The notes beneath the pieces were generated by a model, which saw only the letters and a program-made list of their open reading frames with translations, ran no database searches and had not been told where the DNA came from. Source: a virus. Taken from it: a stretch of DNA of 64,000 bases. Shown in pieces: positions 1 through 7,235 of this stretch (within the stretch, counting starts at the first letter, position 1; each line of letters starts with the position of its first letter). The stretch spans positions 1 to 64,000 of IMG/VR virus record IMGVR_UViG_3300025660_000003. One strand, 5' to 3'. The position numbers were made by a program, and so were the translations under genes.

Positions 1-312
1 GGGGGTCAGGCCACAGCCGGTCGCCAGCACACGGTCAATGACGTACTGCGGCTGGTTGCTGATGGCGAAGTCCCGCTGACCCTGCTCGACGTGCCACTTC
101 ATCCGGCGAAGTCGCGCCTCGACTGCCGCCCTGACCAGCTCTGTGCTGTCGTCCATCAGGACGACCACACTCGTCGGCAGCGCCGTGGGCCAGAAGGCTG
201 ACCAGTCCGCGTTTGCGGCGAGGGCCGCAGCAGCCTTGGCCAGCATTTCGTCTAGGTTGACGAAGTTCCACTGGGGTATGGCCCTGAGCTGCTTCTGTTC
301 GGCTTCGTACAT
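1..312 (-). CDS. Hypothetical protein, 3' end outside window
   Basis: An open frame of 104 codons without a stop runs off the left edge. The ATG is at 312-310 and the protein begins MYEAEQKQLRAIPQWNFVNL. It is charged, has no membrane segment, and shows no motif I recognise. The start is supported by a promoter-like GGCTCAG-N16-GTAGTA element that ends 14 nt upstream of the ATG. Codon use matches the neighbours, so I take it as a real truncated gene of unknown function. Confidence 0.7.
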   Translation of the reverse strand, partial: MYEAEQKQLRAIPQWNFVNLDEMLAKAAAALAANADWSAFWPTALPTSVVVLMDDSTELVRAAVEARLRRMKWHVEQGQRDFAISNQPQYVIDRVLATGCGLTP

Positions 313-326
313 GGTGTCTCCGGGGC

Positions 327-355
327 TACTACGGGGTGGGTCGGGAGTCTGAGCC
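327..355 (-). promoter_or_regulatory. Phage promoter-like element GGCTCAG-N16-GTAGTA
   Basis: On the minus strand GGCTCAG (355-349) is followed by exactly 16 nt and GTAGTA (332-327). The start codon of the leftmost gene is 14 nt further on. The same bipartite element with identical spacing occurs seven times in the window, always before a start codon. This copy touches the stop codon of the upstream gene. Confidence 0.7.
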
Positions 356-356
356 G

Positions 357-935
357 CTACCAGCGACGGTAGCTGCCCCGACCTTGGCTCCGGCCCCGGC
401 GGGGCTGCTGGTAGCTCTGGTTGCTGCGGTTCAGGTCTTCAGCCGTCTTCCAGCAGAGGTCGGCACAGACCTGGTTGCCGCCGGTCTTGACGCCCGTGTG
501 CTTGTTGGTGCGGACCTTGCTCACGAACTTCGGGGCTCCGCAGTGGCAGCGCGGGATGCTGACCACAGCCTTCCAGCAGTCCCGCATCCGCAGGATGACC
601 CGCTTGGTGATCTCGTCGATGACGCCCGTGCGGTTGACCCGCTTCTGAGCGGAGGCGATGCCACGCTCGCGGCCGTCTCGGCTGCGGTACATGACGCAGA
701 CCCGGATGGCGTCCTTGGCGACCGCTCTGGTCATGTCGCCTTCGATGGTCGAGTAGACCAGCACCCTGATCTTGCCGTCCGTGTTCGGGACCTCTCGGGC
801 GAACACTCGCTCCTTGGTTCCGTCGATGGTCGTCTCGATGAAGAGCGCCCTTGCGAACAGGGCCAGCAGTTCGGTCGCCAGCGTGCGGCGGTGGTCTCGG
901 TCGCGGGGGTCGTACTTGCTCGTCGGGTGGGTCAT
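357..935 (-). CDS. Hypothetical protein with C-terminal zinc-ribbon-like cysteines
   Basis: 192 residues. The central part is a well-formed alpha/beta sequence (TIEGDMTRAVAKDAIRV, then RVNRTGVIDEITKRVILRMR). It is followed by a CxC pair (RCHCGAPKF) and a later CxxxC pair (QVCADLCW) that could bind one zinc. The tail is basic and rich in Arg, Gln and Gly, which would suit nucleic-acid binding. A GGAG Shine-Dalgarno lies upstream of the ATG at 935, and a GGCTCAG-type promoter lies at 992-964. Function is unknown; a nucleic-acid-binding role is inference. Confidence 0.75.
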   Translation of the reverse strand: MTHPTSKYDPRDRDHRRTLATELLALFARALFIETTIDGTKERVFAREVPNTDGKIRVLVYSTIEGDMTRAVAKDAIRVCVMYRSRDGRERGIASAQKRVNRTGVIDEITKRVILRMRDCWKAVVSIPRCHCGAPKFVSKVRTNKHTGVKTGGNQVCADLCWKTAEDLNRSNQSYQQPRRGRSQGRGSYRRW

Positions 936-963
936 CGCTTGCTCCGTATCGTTCGTCCACCTC

Positions 964-992
964 CACTACTGACGGGGTTATGTTTCTGAGCC
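964..992 (-). promoter_or_regulatory. Phage promoter-like element GGCTCAG-N16-GTAGTG
   Basis: Minus-strand GGCTCAG (992-986), 16-nt spacer, GTAGTG (969-964). It lies 28 nt upstream of the ATG at 935. It is back-to-back with the plus-strand copy at 1024-1052, so the two form a divergent promoter pair in the 133-nt gap between genes. Confidence 0.75.
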
Positions 993-1023
993 CCAAATCG
1001 CAGATAGTTTCCGCGAAAATAGG

Positions 1024-1052
1024 GGCTCAGAACGCAGGGCACGTCAGTAGTA
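1024..1052 (+). promoter_or_regulatory. Phage promoter-like element GGCTCAG-N16-GTAGTA
   Basis: GGCTCAG (1024-1030), 16-nt spacer, GTAGTA (1047-1052), then 16 nt including GGAG before the ATG at 1069. It drives the PAPS-reductase-like gene. It mirrors the divergent copy at 992-964, and GGGGCTC/GAGCCCC ends flank the AT-rich centre between them. Confidence 0.75.
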
Positions 1053-1068
1053 GGGGTGAAGGAGAGAC

Positions 1069-2457
1069 ATGGCACGACGACCCCGAACGCTGGTGATCTT
1101 GAGCTACGGCCTTGGCTGGGACAGCACCGCCATCCTGGTCCGCTGGCTGCTCGACCCCTCCAGCCGAGACTTCGACCTCCGCGACCTCATCGTCGTCACG
1201 GCGATGACGGGGGACGAGTTCAAGTCGATGGGCGTCCTGGTCGAGAAGTACATCCTCCCCCTGATGCGAGCCCACGGAGTCCGCTTCGTGCAGGTCGCTC
1301 GCGGCGGGGCCAGCACCCGCGCTGGCGTCACCATCCTCGATGACTCCCGCTCCCCCACGAAGGTCTACCTCGACGGCGTCTACAAGCTGTCCGACGAGAT
1401 GCTGGAGTCAGCCACCGTCCCGCAGTTCGGTGGAGCCCGACTCTGCTCGCAGAAGCAGAAGGGCGTCCCCCTCGACTTCATCATCGACAAGCTGACCAAG
1501 GGCAAGCCCTTCCGACACGTCATGGGCTTCAACGCCGACGAGTTGAACCGGGTCGCCCGCGATGCCAGCTACTCCACCGTCACCCGCAAGTCCGAGTACC
1601 CGCTGGTCACCTGGGGCTGGGGCCGGGCGAAGCTCTCCGAGTACGTCCGCGAGTCCCTCGGTGTCGAGTGGGAGAAGAGCTGCTGCACCTTCTGTCCGTT
1701 CGCTGGCTCCTGCAAGGCCGAGAAGATGGAGGCCCTGACCTCCCGCTACACCGCCGAGCCCGAAGCCGCCGTGCTGGCCCTGACCATCGAGCGTCGGTCC
1801 CTGGCGATGAACGTCCGCCAGCCCCTCTTCGCCAAGACCTCCCTGTTCGACGTGCTGGCACAGACCGATCCCGCACTGGTCGCCCTCTTCGAGAAGGACT
1901 GGAACTCCGCGAAGGCCTGGAGCCTCTACCGCGTCCGCCGCAGCTTCCGTGGAGTCGGACAGGCCGTCCGCAGCCTGGAGTGCATCGCCACCGGCCCGAA
2001 GGCCCGGATGCTTGCCCGGCAAGCATCGTTCGGCGAGGTGGAGCACACCGCTGGTTCGCCCCGTGTCTTCGTGCAGCGCAAGGTCGAGGACGTGTTCCCC
2101 GTCAACGAGGATATGTACGTCGTCGCCCCGGCTGGTGTCGCCCCGAAGACCAACGCGATGTTCGACGCCTACTGGGTCCGCACCGGAGAGGTCGAGGCAG
2201 CCCGAGCGACCGGGGCCGATGAGCCCTGTCCGAAGGCACGGGCGATGAGCTTCGTGCTCCGGTACGTCGTGACCCACGCGGCCAACACCTTCACCAAGGG
2301 CGATGTCCAGCGAGCCGCCGGAGCCTCCGGGGTCTTCACCAAGGAGGCCGGAGCCGCCTACGACGAGCTGAAGGCCGAAGGCCGGTTCGGCAAGGTCGGC
2401 AAGCGCATGACTCTGGCCCCCGCCGCCTGGGGCTCAGTCGAAGCCTCACCCGCGTAG
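1069..2457 (+). CDS. PAPS-reductase-family (PP-loop) protein
   Basis: 462 residues. The N-terminus has a PP-loop-like motif, SYGLGWDST (residues 12-20), where the phosphoadenosine-phosphosulfate reductase family has SGGxDS. Further conserved parts are FRHVMGFNADE and a cysteine cluster C205, C206, C209, C215 (CCTFCPFAGSC) as in iron-sulfur or zinc-bearing family members. The region after about residue 250 is an extension ending in a winged-helix-like segment. The family activates or reduces adenylated sulfur compounds or acts in nucleotide modification; the substrate here is unknown. The start is chosen for its GAAGGAGAGAC ribosome site. A second promoter-like element sits at the 3' end. Confidence 0.75.
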   Translation: MARRPRTLVILSYGLGWDSTAILVRWLLDPSSRDFDLRDLIVVTAMTGDEFKSMGVLVEKYILPLMRAHGVRFVQVARGGASTRAGVTILDDSRSPTKVYLDGVYKLSDEMLESATVPQFGGARLCSQKQKGVPLDFIIDKLTKGKPFRHVMGFNADELNRVARDASYSTVTRKSEYPLVTWGWGRAKLSEYVRESLGVEWEKSCCTFCPFAGSCKAEKMEALTSRYTAEPEAAVLALTIERRSLAMNVRQPLFAKTSLFDVLAQTDPALVALFEKDWNSAKAWSLYRVRRSFRGVGQAVRSLECIATGPKARMLARQASFGEVEHTAGSPRVFVQRKVEDVFPVNEDMYVVAPAGVAPKTNAMFDAYWVRTGEVEAARATGADEPCPKARAMSFVLRYVVTHAANTFTKGDVQRAAGASGVFTKEAGAAYDELKAEGRFGKVGKRMTLAPAAWGSVEASPA

Positions 2458-2459
2458 TC
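2431..2459 (+). promoter_or_regulatory. Phage promoter-like element GGCTCAG-N16-GTAGTC
   Basis: GGCTCAG (2431-2437), 16-nt spacer, GTAGTC (2454-2459). It lies inside the last codons of the preceding gene, whose TAG stop forms part of the second box. It is 15 nt upstream of the ATG at 2475. Confidence 0.65.
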
Positions 2460-2474
2460 GGAGCAAGGAGATCC

Positions 2475-2702
2475 ATGCCCAGGTACACCAAGGCGCAGAA
2501 GGAACGAATGACCCGCTGGGCAGCTCGGTGGTGGGCTCAGTGCTTCAACGAGTGTCCGCCCCGGCACCCGAATCGAGAGCTTCACGCTCGGGCCTACGGC
2601 TTCTGGATGAACCGCACCGACCCGCTGCTCTCCCTGGATCTTGACGCGCTGTACGCGAAGACCGACGAGCTGCTCAGCACGAGACCGCCTAGTCGTCCGT
2701 GA
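2475..2702 (+). CDS. Small hypothetical protein (75 aa)
   Basis: 75 residues, Trp- and Arg-rich in the first half (MTRWAARWWAQCFNECPP), with no recognised domain. It has a clear AGGAG ribosome site and its own GGCTCAG-type promoter. It converges with the nuclease gene on the other strand and the two overlap by 14 nt at their ends. Short phage proteins of this kind are often host-takeover factors, but nothing in the sequence shows that here. Confidence 0.65.
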   Translation: MPRYTKAQKERMTRWAARWWAQCFNECPPRHPNRELHARAYGFWMNRTDPLLSLDLDALYAKTDELLSTRPPSRP

Positions 2703-3081
2703 ACTCCGGTGCGGGGACGTGTTGCCCCCCGCTGAAGTAGCAGGCCGGTCCCGGCAGATGGAACGACCCGAGGTCGGTCTCCCACCAGGTATTCACCATC
2801 TCCAGGTCGAGCATCCCGTACAGGTCGTCGGGGAGGCTCCCTAGCCCCGGCTCGATGAACCACTCGCCCTCGTATGTCCCCTGCGAGTGGAAGCCCTGTA
2901 GCGCCCTGTGGACGGCTCTCTCGCGTGGTCCCTGGTCCAGTACGACCAGGATGATGCGGAGCTTGAACGGGGAGCCCACCTGAAGGTCTTGTAGCCGACG
3001 TGGTGGGTTTGACGACCGGCCGACCTTGAAGGCTCCGGTCGTGTGGGACTGGATCAGGTAGAGGTGCTCACCGCCCCGCAT
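2689..3081 (-). CDS. GIY-YIG-like nuclease, Mug113/T5orf172 type
   Basis: 130 residues. The order LYLIQS - FKVGRSSNPPRRLQDLQ - ERAVHRALQGF - GEWFI is the signature of the T5orf172/Mug113 branch of the GIY-YIG nuclease superfamily: reduced GIY strands, conserved Arg, His and final Glu. An upstream in-frame extension is possible, but it would read through the coding region of the neighbouring gene. The ATG at 3081 gives a protein that begins just before the domain. The start overlaps the preceding gene by 14 nt, so the two are probably co-translated. Likely an endonuclease acting on DNA; target unknown. Confidence 0.8.
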   Translation of the reverse strand: MRGGEHLYLIQSHTTGAFKVGRSSNPPRRLQDLQVGSPFKLRIILVVLDQGPRERAVHRALQGFHSQGTYEGEWFIEPGLGSLPDDLYGMLDLEMVNTWWETDLGSFHLPGPACYFSGGQHVPAPEFTDD

Positions 3082-3232
3082 CGGGCTTCTCCGGCTTCTT
3101 GAACCCATCGCACTTGCAGGCCGCCCCGTCGCACTCCTGCCACAACGGGAGGAGCGGACGGAACTCGCGTCCGTGCAGGTGGCGGGGGTGGCCGCAGGTA
3201 CAGACATCGGCCCACTTGGGGTCGGGCTTCAC
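3068..3232 (-). CDS. Small Cys/His zinc-binding protein (54 aa)
   Basis: 54 residues from a GTG start two nucleotides after the stop of thyX. It has the pattern C11-x-C13-x-H15, H20 and then C34-x4-C39-x-C41, a spacing seen in many short phage and bacterial CxCGH proteins that probably bind zinc. It lies between thyX and the GIY-YIG-like gene in the same direction with almost no spacing, so it is part of that operon. Function unknown. The GTG start is inferred because no ATG is available in frame. Confidence 0.65.
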   Translation of the reverse strand: MKPDPKWADVCTCGHPRHLHGREFRPLLPLWQECDGAACKCDGFKKPEKPDAGR

Positions 3233-3234
3233 GG

Positions 3235-4203
3235 TTACTCGCCGAGCAGCTTGTCGAGCTTCGCCAGCAGCTCCTTGCGCTCCCGGCCCTTGCCGAGCTT
3301 GGAGCCTTCGATGGCCCGAGCGATGACCACCTTGCGGTTCAGCTCGTCGAGGTCCGGGAGGACCGCGTGCAGGAGGGTCCGAATCCCCTGCACGTCGAAC
3401 CGGGACAGGTACATGCCGTTGAGCCGGTAGTCCTCGAACGCCTCCCAGGCCCACGGCACCCACACCTTCACGATCTCGGCGATGGCCTCGGCGTAGGAGC
3501 GGATCTCCTTCTGGGCGTGGGGGTCGAGCCGCAGGCCCAAGAAGTGGAAGAGGTTGTGGAGGTCCATCTTCCAGTACGCCTCGGTGTAGGTGGAGAGGGG
3601 CAAGTCCTTCCGGGCCACCTCCTTCGCCACACCGAAGGCCAGCCGCTCCTCGTAGAGCGCCCTTGCGTGGCCGTGAAACTCCGCTTCGCGCATGGAGAGG
3701 TAGGTCGGGGCGCTCATGTTCTCCGGCCCGCCGATGTTCGACAGGGTGTCCCTGGTGCCCCGGAACCCGAAGCCTTTCGGCCTCTCGAAGCCGTCCGGCC
3801 AGTCGGTCACGACCCCGCTGGAGCCCTGCTTGTTGTCCTTGCTCTGCGACCGCCACTCGGTTGCGAGCTGTGCGGAGTCGATGGCGGGGGCGTAGCGGGT
3901 CGAGGACTCGTTCACGTTCGCCGTGCGGTGGCGAATCCACTGTCGCCAGGCGTCCATCGGCACCCGGACGCGGATCTTCAGCTCGCACATCTCGAACGGC
4001 GTCGTGTGGCGGCAGCGCATCAGGTAGCGGAGCAGGTGCCGGTTCGAGGCGTCGGTGCTGGTGTCCGCAGACCCGAAGAAGCTGACCCGGGCCGCGTCGA
4101 TGATGGAGCGGTCGTCGCCCATCACGTCGATGAGCTGGACGTGCCCATCGTTCAGGACAGGGATGGGGGTCGTGAACGGCAACAGGCGGTCAGGCAGACT
4201 CAT
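3235..4203 (-). CDS. thyX: FAD-dependent thymidylate synthase ThyX
   Basis: 322 residues. It carries the ThyX motif RHRx7S (R91-H92-R93 with S101, in RHRTANVNESSTRY) and the upstream family segment HTTPFEM (residues 66-72). The enzyme makes dTMP from dUMP using methylene-tetrahydrofolate and FAD/NADPH. Phages carry it to supply nucleotides during replication. It is longer than typical ThyX (about 220-250), with extra sequence around residues 110-190 and a basic C-terminus. It is first of a three-gene minus-strand operon and diverges from the putative spanin genes. Confidence 0.95.
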   Translation of the reverse strand: MSLPDRLLPFTTPIPVLNDGHVQLIDVMGDDRSIIDAARVSFFGSADTSTDASNRHLLRYLMRCRHTTPFEMCELKIRVRVPMDAWRQWIRHRTANVNESSTRYAPAIDSAQLATEWRSQSKDNKQGSSGVVTDWPDGFERPKGFGFRGTRDTLSNIGGPENMSAPTYLSMREAEFHGHARALYEERLAFGVAKEVARKDLPLSTYTEAYWKMDLHNLFHFLGLRLDPHAQKEIRSYAEAIAEIVKVWVPWAWEAFEDYRLNGMYLSRFDVQGIRTLLHAVLPDLDELNRKVVIARAIEGSKLGKGRERKELLAKLDKLLGE

Positions 4204-4209
4204 GCGGGG

Positions 4210-4271
4210 CTCCCAGGGTGAGGTGGTGTTCTGTCTATACCCGCAGGGCTAGTAGAACCCACCCTGGGGAG
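4210..4271. repeat. Imperfect dyad between thyX and the spanin genes
   Basis: CTCCCAGGGTG (4210-4220) is matched in inverse by CACCCTGGGGAG (4260-4271), with one extra G. Each arm contains the purine-rich ribosome site of one divergent gene. It may be an operator for both directions, or simply two copies of a preferred leader. CTATAC and TAGTAGAA lie between the arms; no GGCTCAG element is present. Confidence 0.4.
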
Positions 4272-4277
4272 ATGCAC

Positions 4278-4589
4278 ATGCCTGAGACACCACCGCCCGC
4301 CGCTCCCACCATCCCCTCGCCGGGGAAGTGGACTGATCTTGCGTTCAAGGTGCTGTCCATCCTGGTGGTCCCCTTGTGCCTGTGGGGGGTCAAGCTGGAA
4401 GTCGGCCAGGCTGTCCAGGACACGAAGATCGAGACCCTGGAAGTAGAGGTGGTCGCCGCCAAGGCCATCAAGGCTGGCGTCCAGGCCAACACGGTCACCC
4501 TCGGACGGGTAGAGGAGAAGCTCAATGGGACGAATGCCCGGCTGGACGAGATTCGGTCTGATCTGCGTCGCAGCCTGCCTCCTCGGTAG
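4278..4589 (+). CDS. Membrane/coiled-coil protein, putative i-spanin
   Basis: 103 residues. A proline-rich N-terminus is followed by one hydrophobic segment (about 21-40, FKVLSILVVPLCLWGV) and then a helical, heptad-like region rich in E, V, A and K to the end. This is the layout of an inner-membrane spanin (Rz type) or a small holin-associated protein. A lipoprotein gene starts inside its 3' end in another frame, as in Rz/Rz1. The start is the ATG at 4278, with GGGGAG seven nt upstream. In Gram-negative lysis the pair would fuse inner and outer membranes; this role is inferred from architecture, not homology. Confidence 0.55.
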   Translation: MPETPPPAAPTIPSPGKWTDLAFKVLSILVVPLCLWGVKLEVGQAVQDTKIETLEVEVVAAKAIKAGVQANTVTLGRVEEKLNGTNARLDEIRSDLRRSLPPR

Positions 4590-5193
4590 TTGCGGCGACC
4601 CCACCCCCGTCCTGGAGCCCAACCTCGACGAGCTACTCAGCGGGGATTTCGATCTCATGGACATGGATTCCGATGGCGTCATGGACGTTCGGGACGATTT
4701 CCCTGGCGACGACGACTCGTCTGGCGACGACGACTCGTCTGGCGACGATGACTCGGCCCCGCTGTTGACCGTGGACCCGGTGGCGGTAGCGAAGGCCTGG
4801 GGAGTAGAGCCCACCCCGAAGTCGGAGCCCGCCTACGAGCCGGACCGATCAGGGAAGAAGCACGCCCCGGTCCCGGAGCTGATGGTTGAGGCTGCTGCGA
4901 TGCAGGAGCAGCGGGTGGTGGTGAAGCGGACCGACGTGAAGACGGAGATCCTCGATACGGACGTTGAGGATCTGGCAGCGGCGATCAGAGCGGCCCGGTA
5001 CGCCCGGCTCGACGAGTACGCGCAGAAGTGGCACTGGAAGGTGGAGGCCCCGAGCGACTGGCTCGTCAGGCACCCCGAGAAGCTGGAGTGGTGGAAGGAG
5101 TGGGTGGAGCTGAAGCCGGAGGCCGATGCTCTTGCACTCGCTCGCGCGGCTGTTGCGGTCAAGGAAGCTGCTGGCGAGGTGCCTGGTGACTGA
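4525..5193 (+). CDS. Lipoprotein, putative o-spanin
   Basis: 222 residues. The signal peptide ends in the lipobox L-G-S-C at C23 (CVAACLLGSCGDP). The gene begins within the preceding gene in a different frame, overlaps it by 65 nt, and has a strong GAGGAG ribosome site. Mature region: an acidic linker with three six-residue GDDDS(S/A) units, then a helical Trp-rich domain. Overlap plus lipobox suggests an outer-membrane spanin. It is longer than usual for that family, so a different phage lipoprotein (for example surface exclusion) is possible. A lipobox with such an acidic linker suits a Gram-negative host. Confidence 0.55.
   Translation: MGRMPGWTRFGLICVAACLLGSCGDPTPVLEPNLDELLSGDFDLMDMDSDGVMDVRDDFPGDDDSSGDDDSSGDDDSAPLLTVDPVAVAKAWGVEPTPKSEPAYEPDRSGKKHAPVPELMVEAAAMQEQRVVVKRTDVKTEILDTDVEDLAAAIRAARYARLDEYAQKWHWKVEAPSDWLVRHPEKLEWWKEWVELKPEADALALARAAVAVKEAAGEVPGD
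4705..4758 (+). repeat. Three 18-bp tandem units within the lipoprotein gene
   Basis: Units at 4705-4722, 4723-4740 and 4741-4758. The first two are identical and the third differs at a few bases. They encode G-D-D-D-S-S repeats directly after the lipoprotein N-terminus and are probably an unstructured acidic tether. Confidence 0.85.
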
Positions 5194-5461
5194 ACCGACC
5201 AAGCGTGAGATCCAGGCTGCTTTCGGGCAACGGGTCTACGAGTATCACGACGACAAGGGGACGGTGTACTACTCGTTCACCCAGGCTCCGAACATCATCT
5301 CGCCCCCGAAGCGGCTCAAGATGCAGAACCGGATCGGTGTCCATCTGGTGAACTTCGTGACGCGACTTCGGCGATTGAGCGACTCCATGCAGGTGCCGGA
5401 GGGGACGGCGGGTAGGGTGCCCCGCGTTGAGCAACACCCCCCTCCCGGAAGAAAACCATGA
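5186..5461 (+). CDS. Hypothetical protein (91 aa)
   Basis: Begins with a GTG that overlaps the lipoprotein stop by 8 nt and ends in an ATGA overlap with the next gene. Core region: REIQAAFGQRVYEYHDDKGTV, then a basic helix (RIGVHLVNFVTRLRRL) and a proline-rich tail. An upstream in-frame start at 5126 exists but would overlap the lipoprotein by 68 nt. Translational coupling on both sides supports it as a gene. Function not recognised. Confidence 0.5.
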   Translation: MTEPTKREIQAAFGQRVYEYHDDKGTVYYSFTQAPNIISPPKRLKMQNRIGVHLVNFVTRLRRLSDSMQVPEGTAGRVPRVEQHPPPGRKP

Positions 5462-5823
5462 GCGACAACGGCACCCCCCAGCAGCCTCCCCAGCCCCACA
5501 TCTTCGGTGAGGTCGAGCCCGACGAGCTTCAGCGGCTCGCCGGTCTGAAGCAGCAGGCGGACGGCATCATTCACCAGATGGGCGTCAACCGCGTCAACGA
5601 GCACCGGCTGATCATGCAGCTCAGTCAGTGCGAGCAGGCGACCAACGAGATCGTGAAGGTCGCGGGCGAACGCTTGGGCATCCCCAATGGCACCGCATGG
5701 TCCGTGACCAGCGACGGCAAGGCCGTCTCGGTCGGTCCGCAGCCGACACCTCCGCAGATGCGGCCGAACCTGTCCGCCGTCCCGACGCCGGACGCGGGCG
5801 AGGACACGACGCCGGAGGCGTGA
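5458..5823 (+). CDS. Hypothetical protein (121 aa)
   Basis: 121 residues. A helical centre (DELQRLAGLKQQADGIIHQMG ... EHRLIMQLSQCEQATNEIVKVAGERLGI) lies between Pro/Gln-rich ends. The shape suggests a small coiled-coil bundle. It is the first gene of the neck run and overlaps the preceding gene by 4 nt. It could be a scaffold-like or assembly factor, but no family is recognised. Confidence 0.65.
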   Translation: MSDNGTPQQPPQPHIFGEVEPDELQRLAGLKQQADGIIHQMGVNRVNEHRLIMQLSQCEQATNEIVKVAGERLGIPNGTAWSVTSDGKAVSVGPQPTPPQMRPNLSAVPTPDAGEDTTPEA

Positions 5824-5837
5824 AGGGCAGGGTGTAG

Positions 5838-7235
5838 ATGACGACCAACCAGTGGGAGAGCGCCGGGCCAGTTCCGCTGCCCCCCAAGAACACTCAGGTC
5901 GTCAGCCCGTTCACCATCGGGATGCTCGATTTGCGGTGGGAGGACCCAGCGGTCCTCGCCCGCAACGTCGGGTTCACTCTCGTTGGGGTGAACATCTACC
6001 GCTCCGAGGCGTCTGACAGAGGCCCCTTCCGCCGCATCAACGAGTTCCCCATCGGGGGCACGTTCTTTCGCGACCGCACGGACTACGCACGCATCGACCG
6101 GGAGGCCGTGCGGTGGGACTCGGACTGGCTCTACAAGGGCAACGCCCCGAACGACCGGCGATGGACCTTCTGCACCCGCAACGTCATCTCCAAGCGGTTC
6201 AACTCGGCCCCCAATCAGGACGCTGACGACGCCGACTCGCCCACCGACGTACAGCTCTTCATCAACGGCGAGGAGATCCCCGTCGCTGATGTCTTCGGCT
6301 CCACTCGCCAGGTCACCCTCGTCAACGCCCCCGGCTTCGACGCAGCCACGGAGACCATCGAGGACCCGGTGATCCCCACGGCTACCGACGTGGTGGAGAT
6401 CAGCTACTACACGCCGAAGAACCACGTGAAGTCCGGGCTGGACATGAACCTCTGGTACCGCTTCACGTCGGTTGCCATCGACGCCAGCACCCCCAGCGGC
6501 TACGTCGAGACCCCGCTGGACTGGTGCGAGCCCCGGAGCCTGGTCGAGGTCGAGTCACTCGACTGGATCTGGCGGGAAGCCATGCGGCGGAACGCCTGGA
6601 TTCTTCAGCAGGGCGGGGAGCGGGTGAAGCTCTTCATCCGCAAGACATCCGGCGTCCCCTGCGATTGCCAGATCGAGGACAAGACCAGGGAGTACAGCAA
6701 GCAGCCCTCGCAGCGGTGCCTGGTGTGCTTCGGCTCCGGGTTCGTGGGGGGCTACGAAGGCCCCTACGAGGGCATCATCGTCCCCGACGATGCAGAGCGG
6801 CGGATCTCGCAGGCGGTCGGTGGTCGTCGCAAGGAGCACACCTACGAGGTCTGGACCGGCCCCAGCCCGCTGTTGACGCAGCGGGACTTCGTGGTCAAGC
6901 AGACCAACGAGCGGTACAGCATCGGGCCGGTACGACGGCCCAGCCATCGGGGCAACCTGATGCAGCAGCACTTCACCATCGCCTACTTCGACCAGGGCGA
7001 CATTCGCTACAAGGTGCCCATCTACGGGACCACGGAGCTTGCCTGGCCGCAGACCAGAGGTCAGCAGACACCTCGCGTCTTCTCTCCCCGGCCCGTGGAC
7101 CAGGCCCTTGAGGGTCTGCCCCAGTGGCCGGAAGGTGCTGACGGCGACAACCCGCAGATGACTGAGAAGTCGAACATCCCGGATGCACGGGAGCGGAGAG
7201 GCCGTTCCCGCGTCTGGGAGAACACTGAATACTGA
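5838..7235 (+). CDS. Virion structural protein, putative neck/connector, Zn-binding
   Basis: 465 residues. N-terminal beta-rich part with a fibronectin-like strand order (RWEDP..GFTLVGVNIYRSE). Residues about 135-200 hold an Ig-like unit (VQLFINGEEIPV...VEISYYTPKN) that resembles modules in the sheath and baseplate proteins. C-terminal half: WIWREAMRRNAWILQQGGERV, then CxC-x16-CxxC (CDCQ...RCLVCFG), a likely structural zinc site. Its position before tail-completion-like genes and the sheath suggests a head-tail connector. Start ATG at 5838; the stop overlaps the next ATG in TGATG. Confidence 0.65.
   Translation: MTTNQWESAGPVPLPPKNTQVVSPFTIGMLDLRWEDPAVLARNVGFTLVGVNIYRSEASDRGPFRRINEFPIGGTFFRDRTDYARIDREAVRWDSDWLYKGNAPNDRRWTFCTRNVISKRFNSAPNQDADDADSPTDVQLFINGEEIPVADVFGSTRQVTLVNAPGFDAATETIEDPVIPTATDVVEISYYTPKNHVKSGLDMNLWYRFTSVAIDASTPSGYVETPLDWCEPRSLVEVESLDWIWREAMRRNAWILQQGGERVKLFIRKTSGVPCDCQIEDKTREYSKQPSQRCLVCFGSGFVGGYEGPYEGIIVPDDAERRISQAVGGRRKEHTYEVWTGPSPLLTQRDFVVKQTNERYSIGPVRRPSHRGNLMQQHFTIAYFDQGDIRYKVPIYGTTELAWPQTRGQQTPRVFSPRPVDQALEGLPQWPEGADGDNPQMTEKSNIPDARERRGRSRVWENTEY

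Noticed and set aside
2689-3207. Longer version of the GIY-YIG-like nuclease starting at 3207
   Set aside because: The extension is Ser/Arg-rich noise over the 54-residue gene. The ATG at 3081 begins just before the domain.
3068-3988. 306-codon frame opposite the reading frame of thyX
   Set aside because: Only the last 54 codons (after the thyX stop) look like a protein; the rest is a shadow of thyX.
4705-4758. Tandem repeat as a CRISPR array
   Set aside because: The 18-bp units are contiguous without spacers and lie in frame inside a lipoprotein gene.
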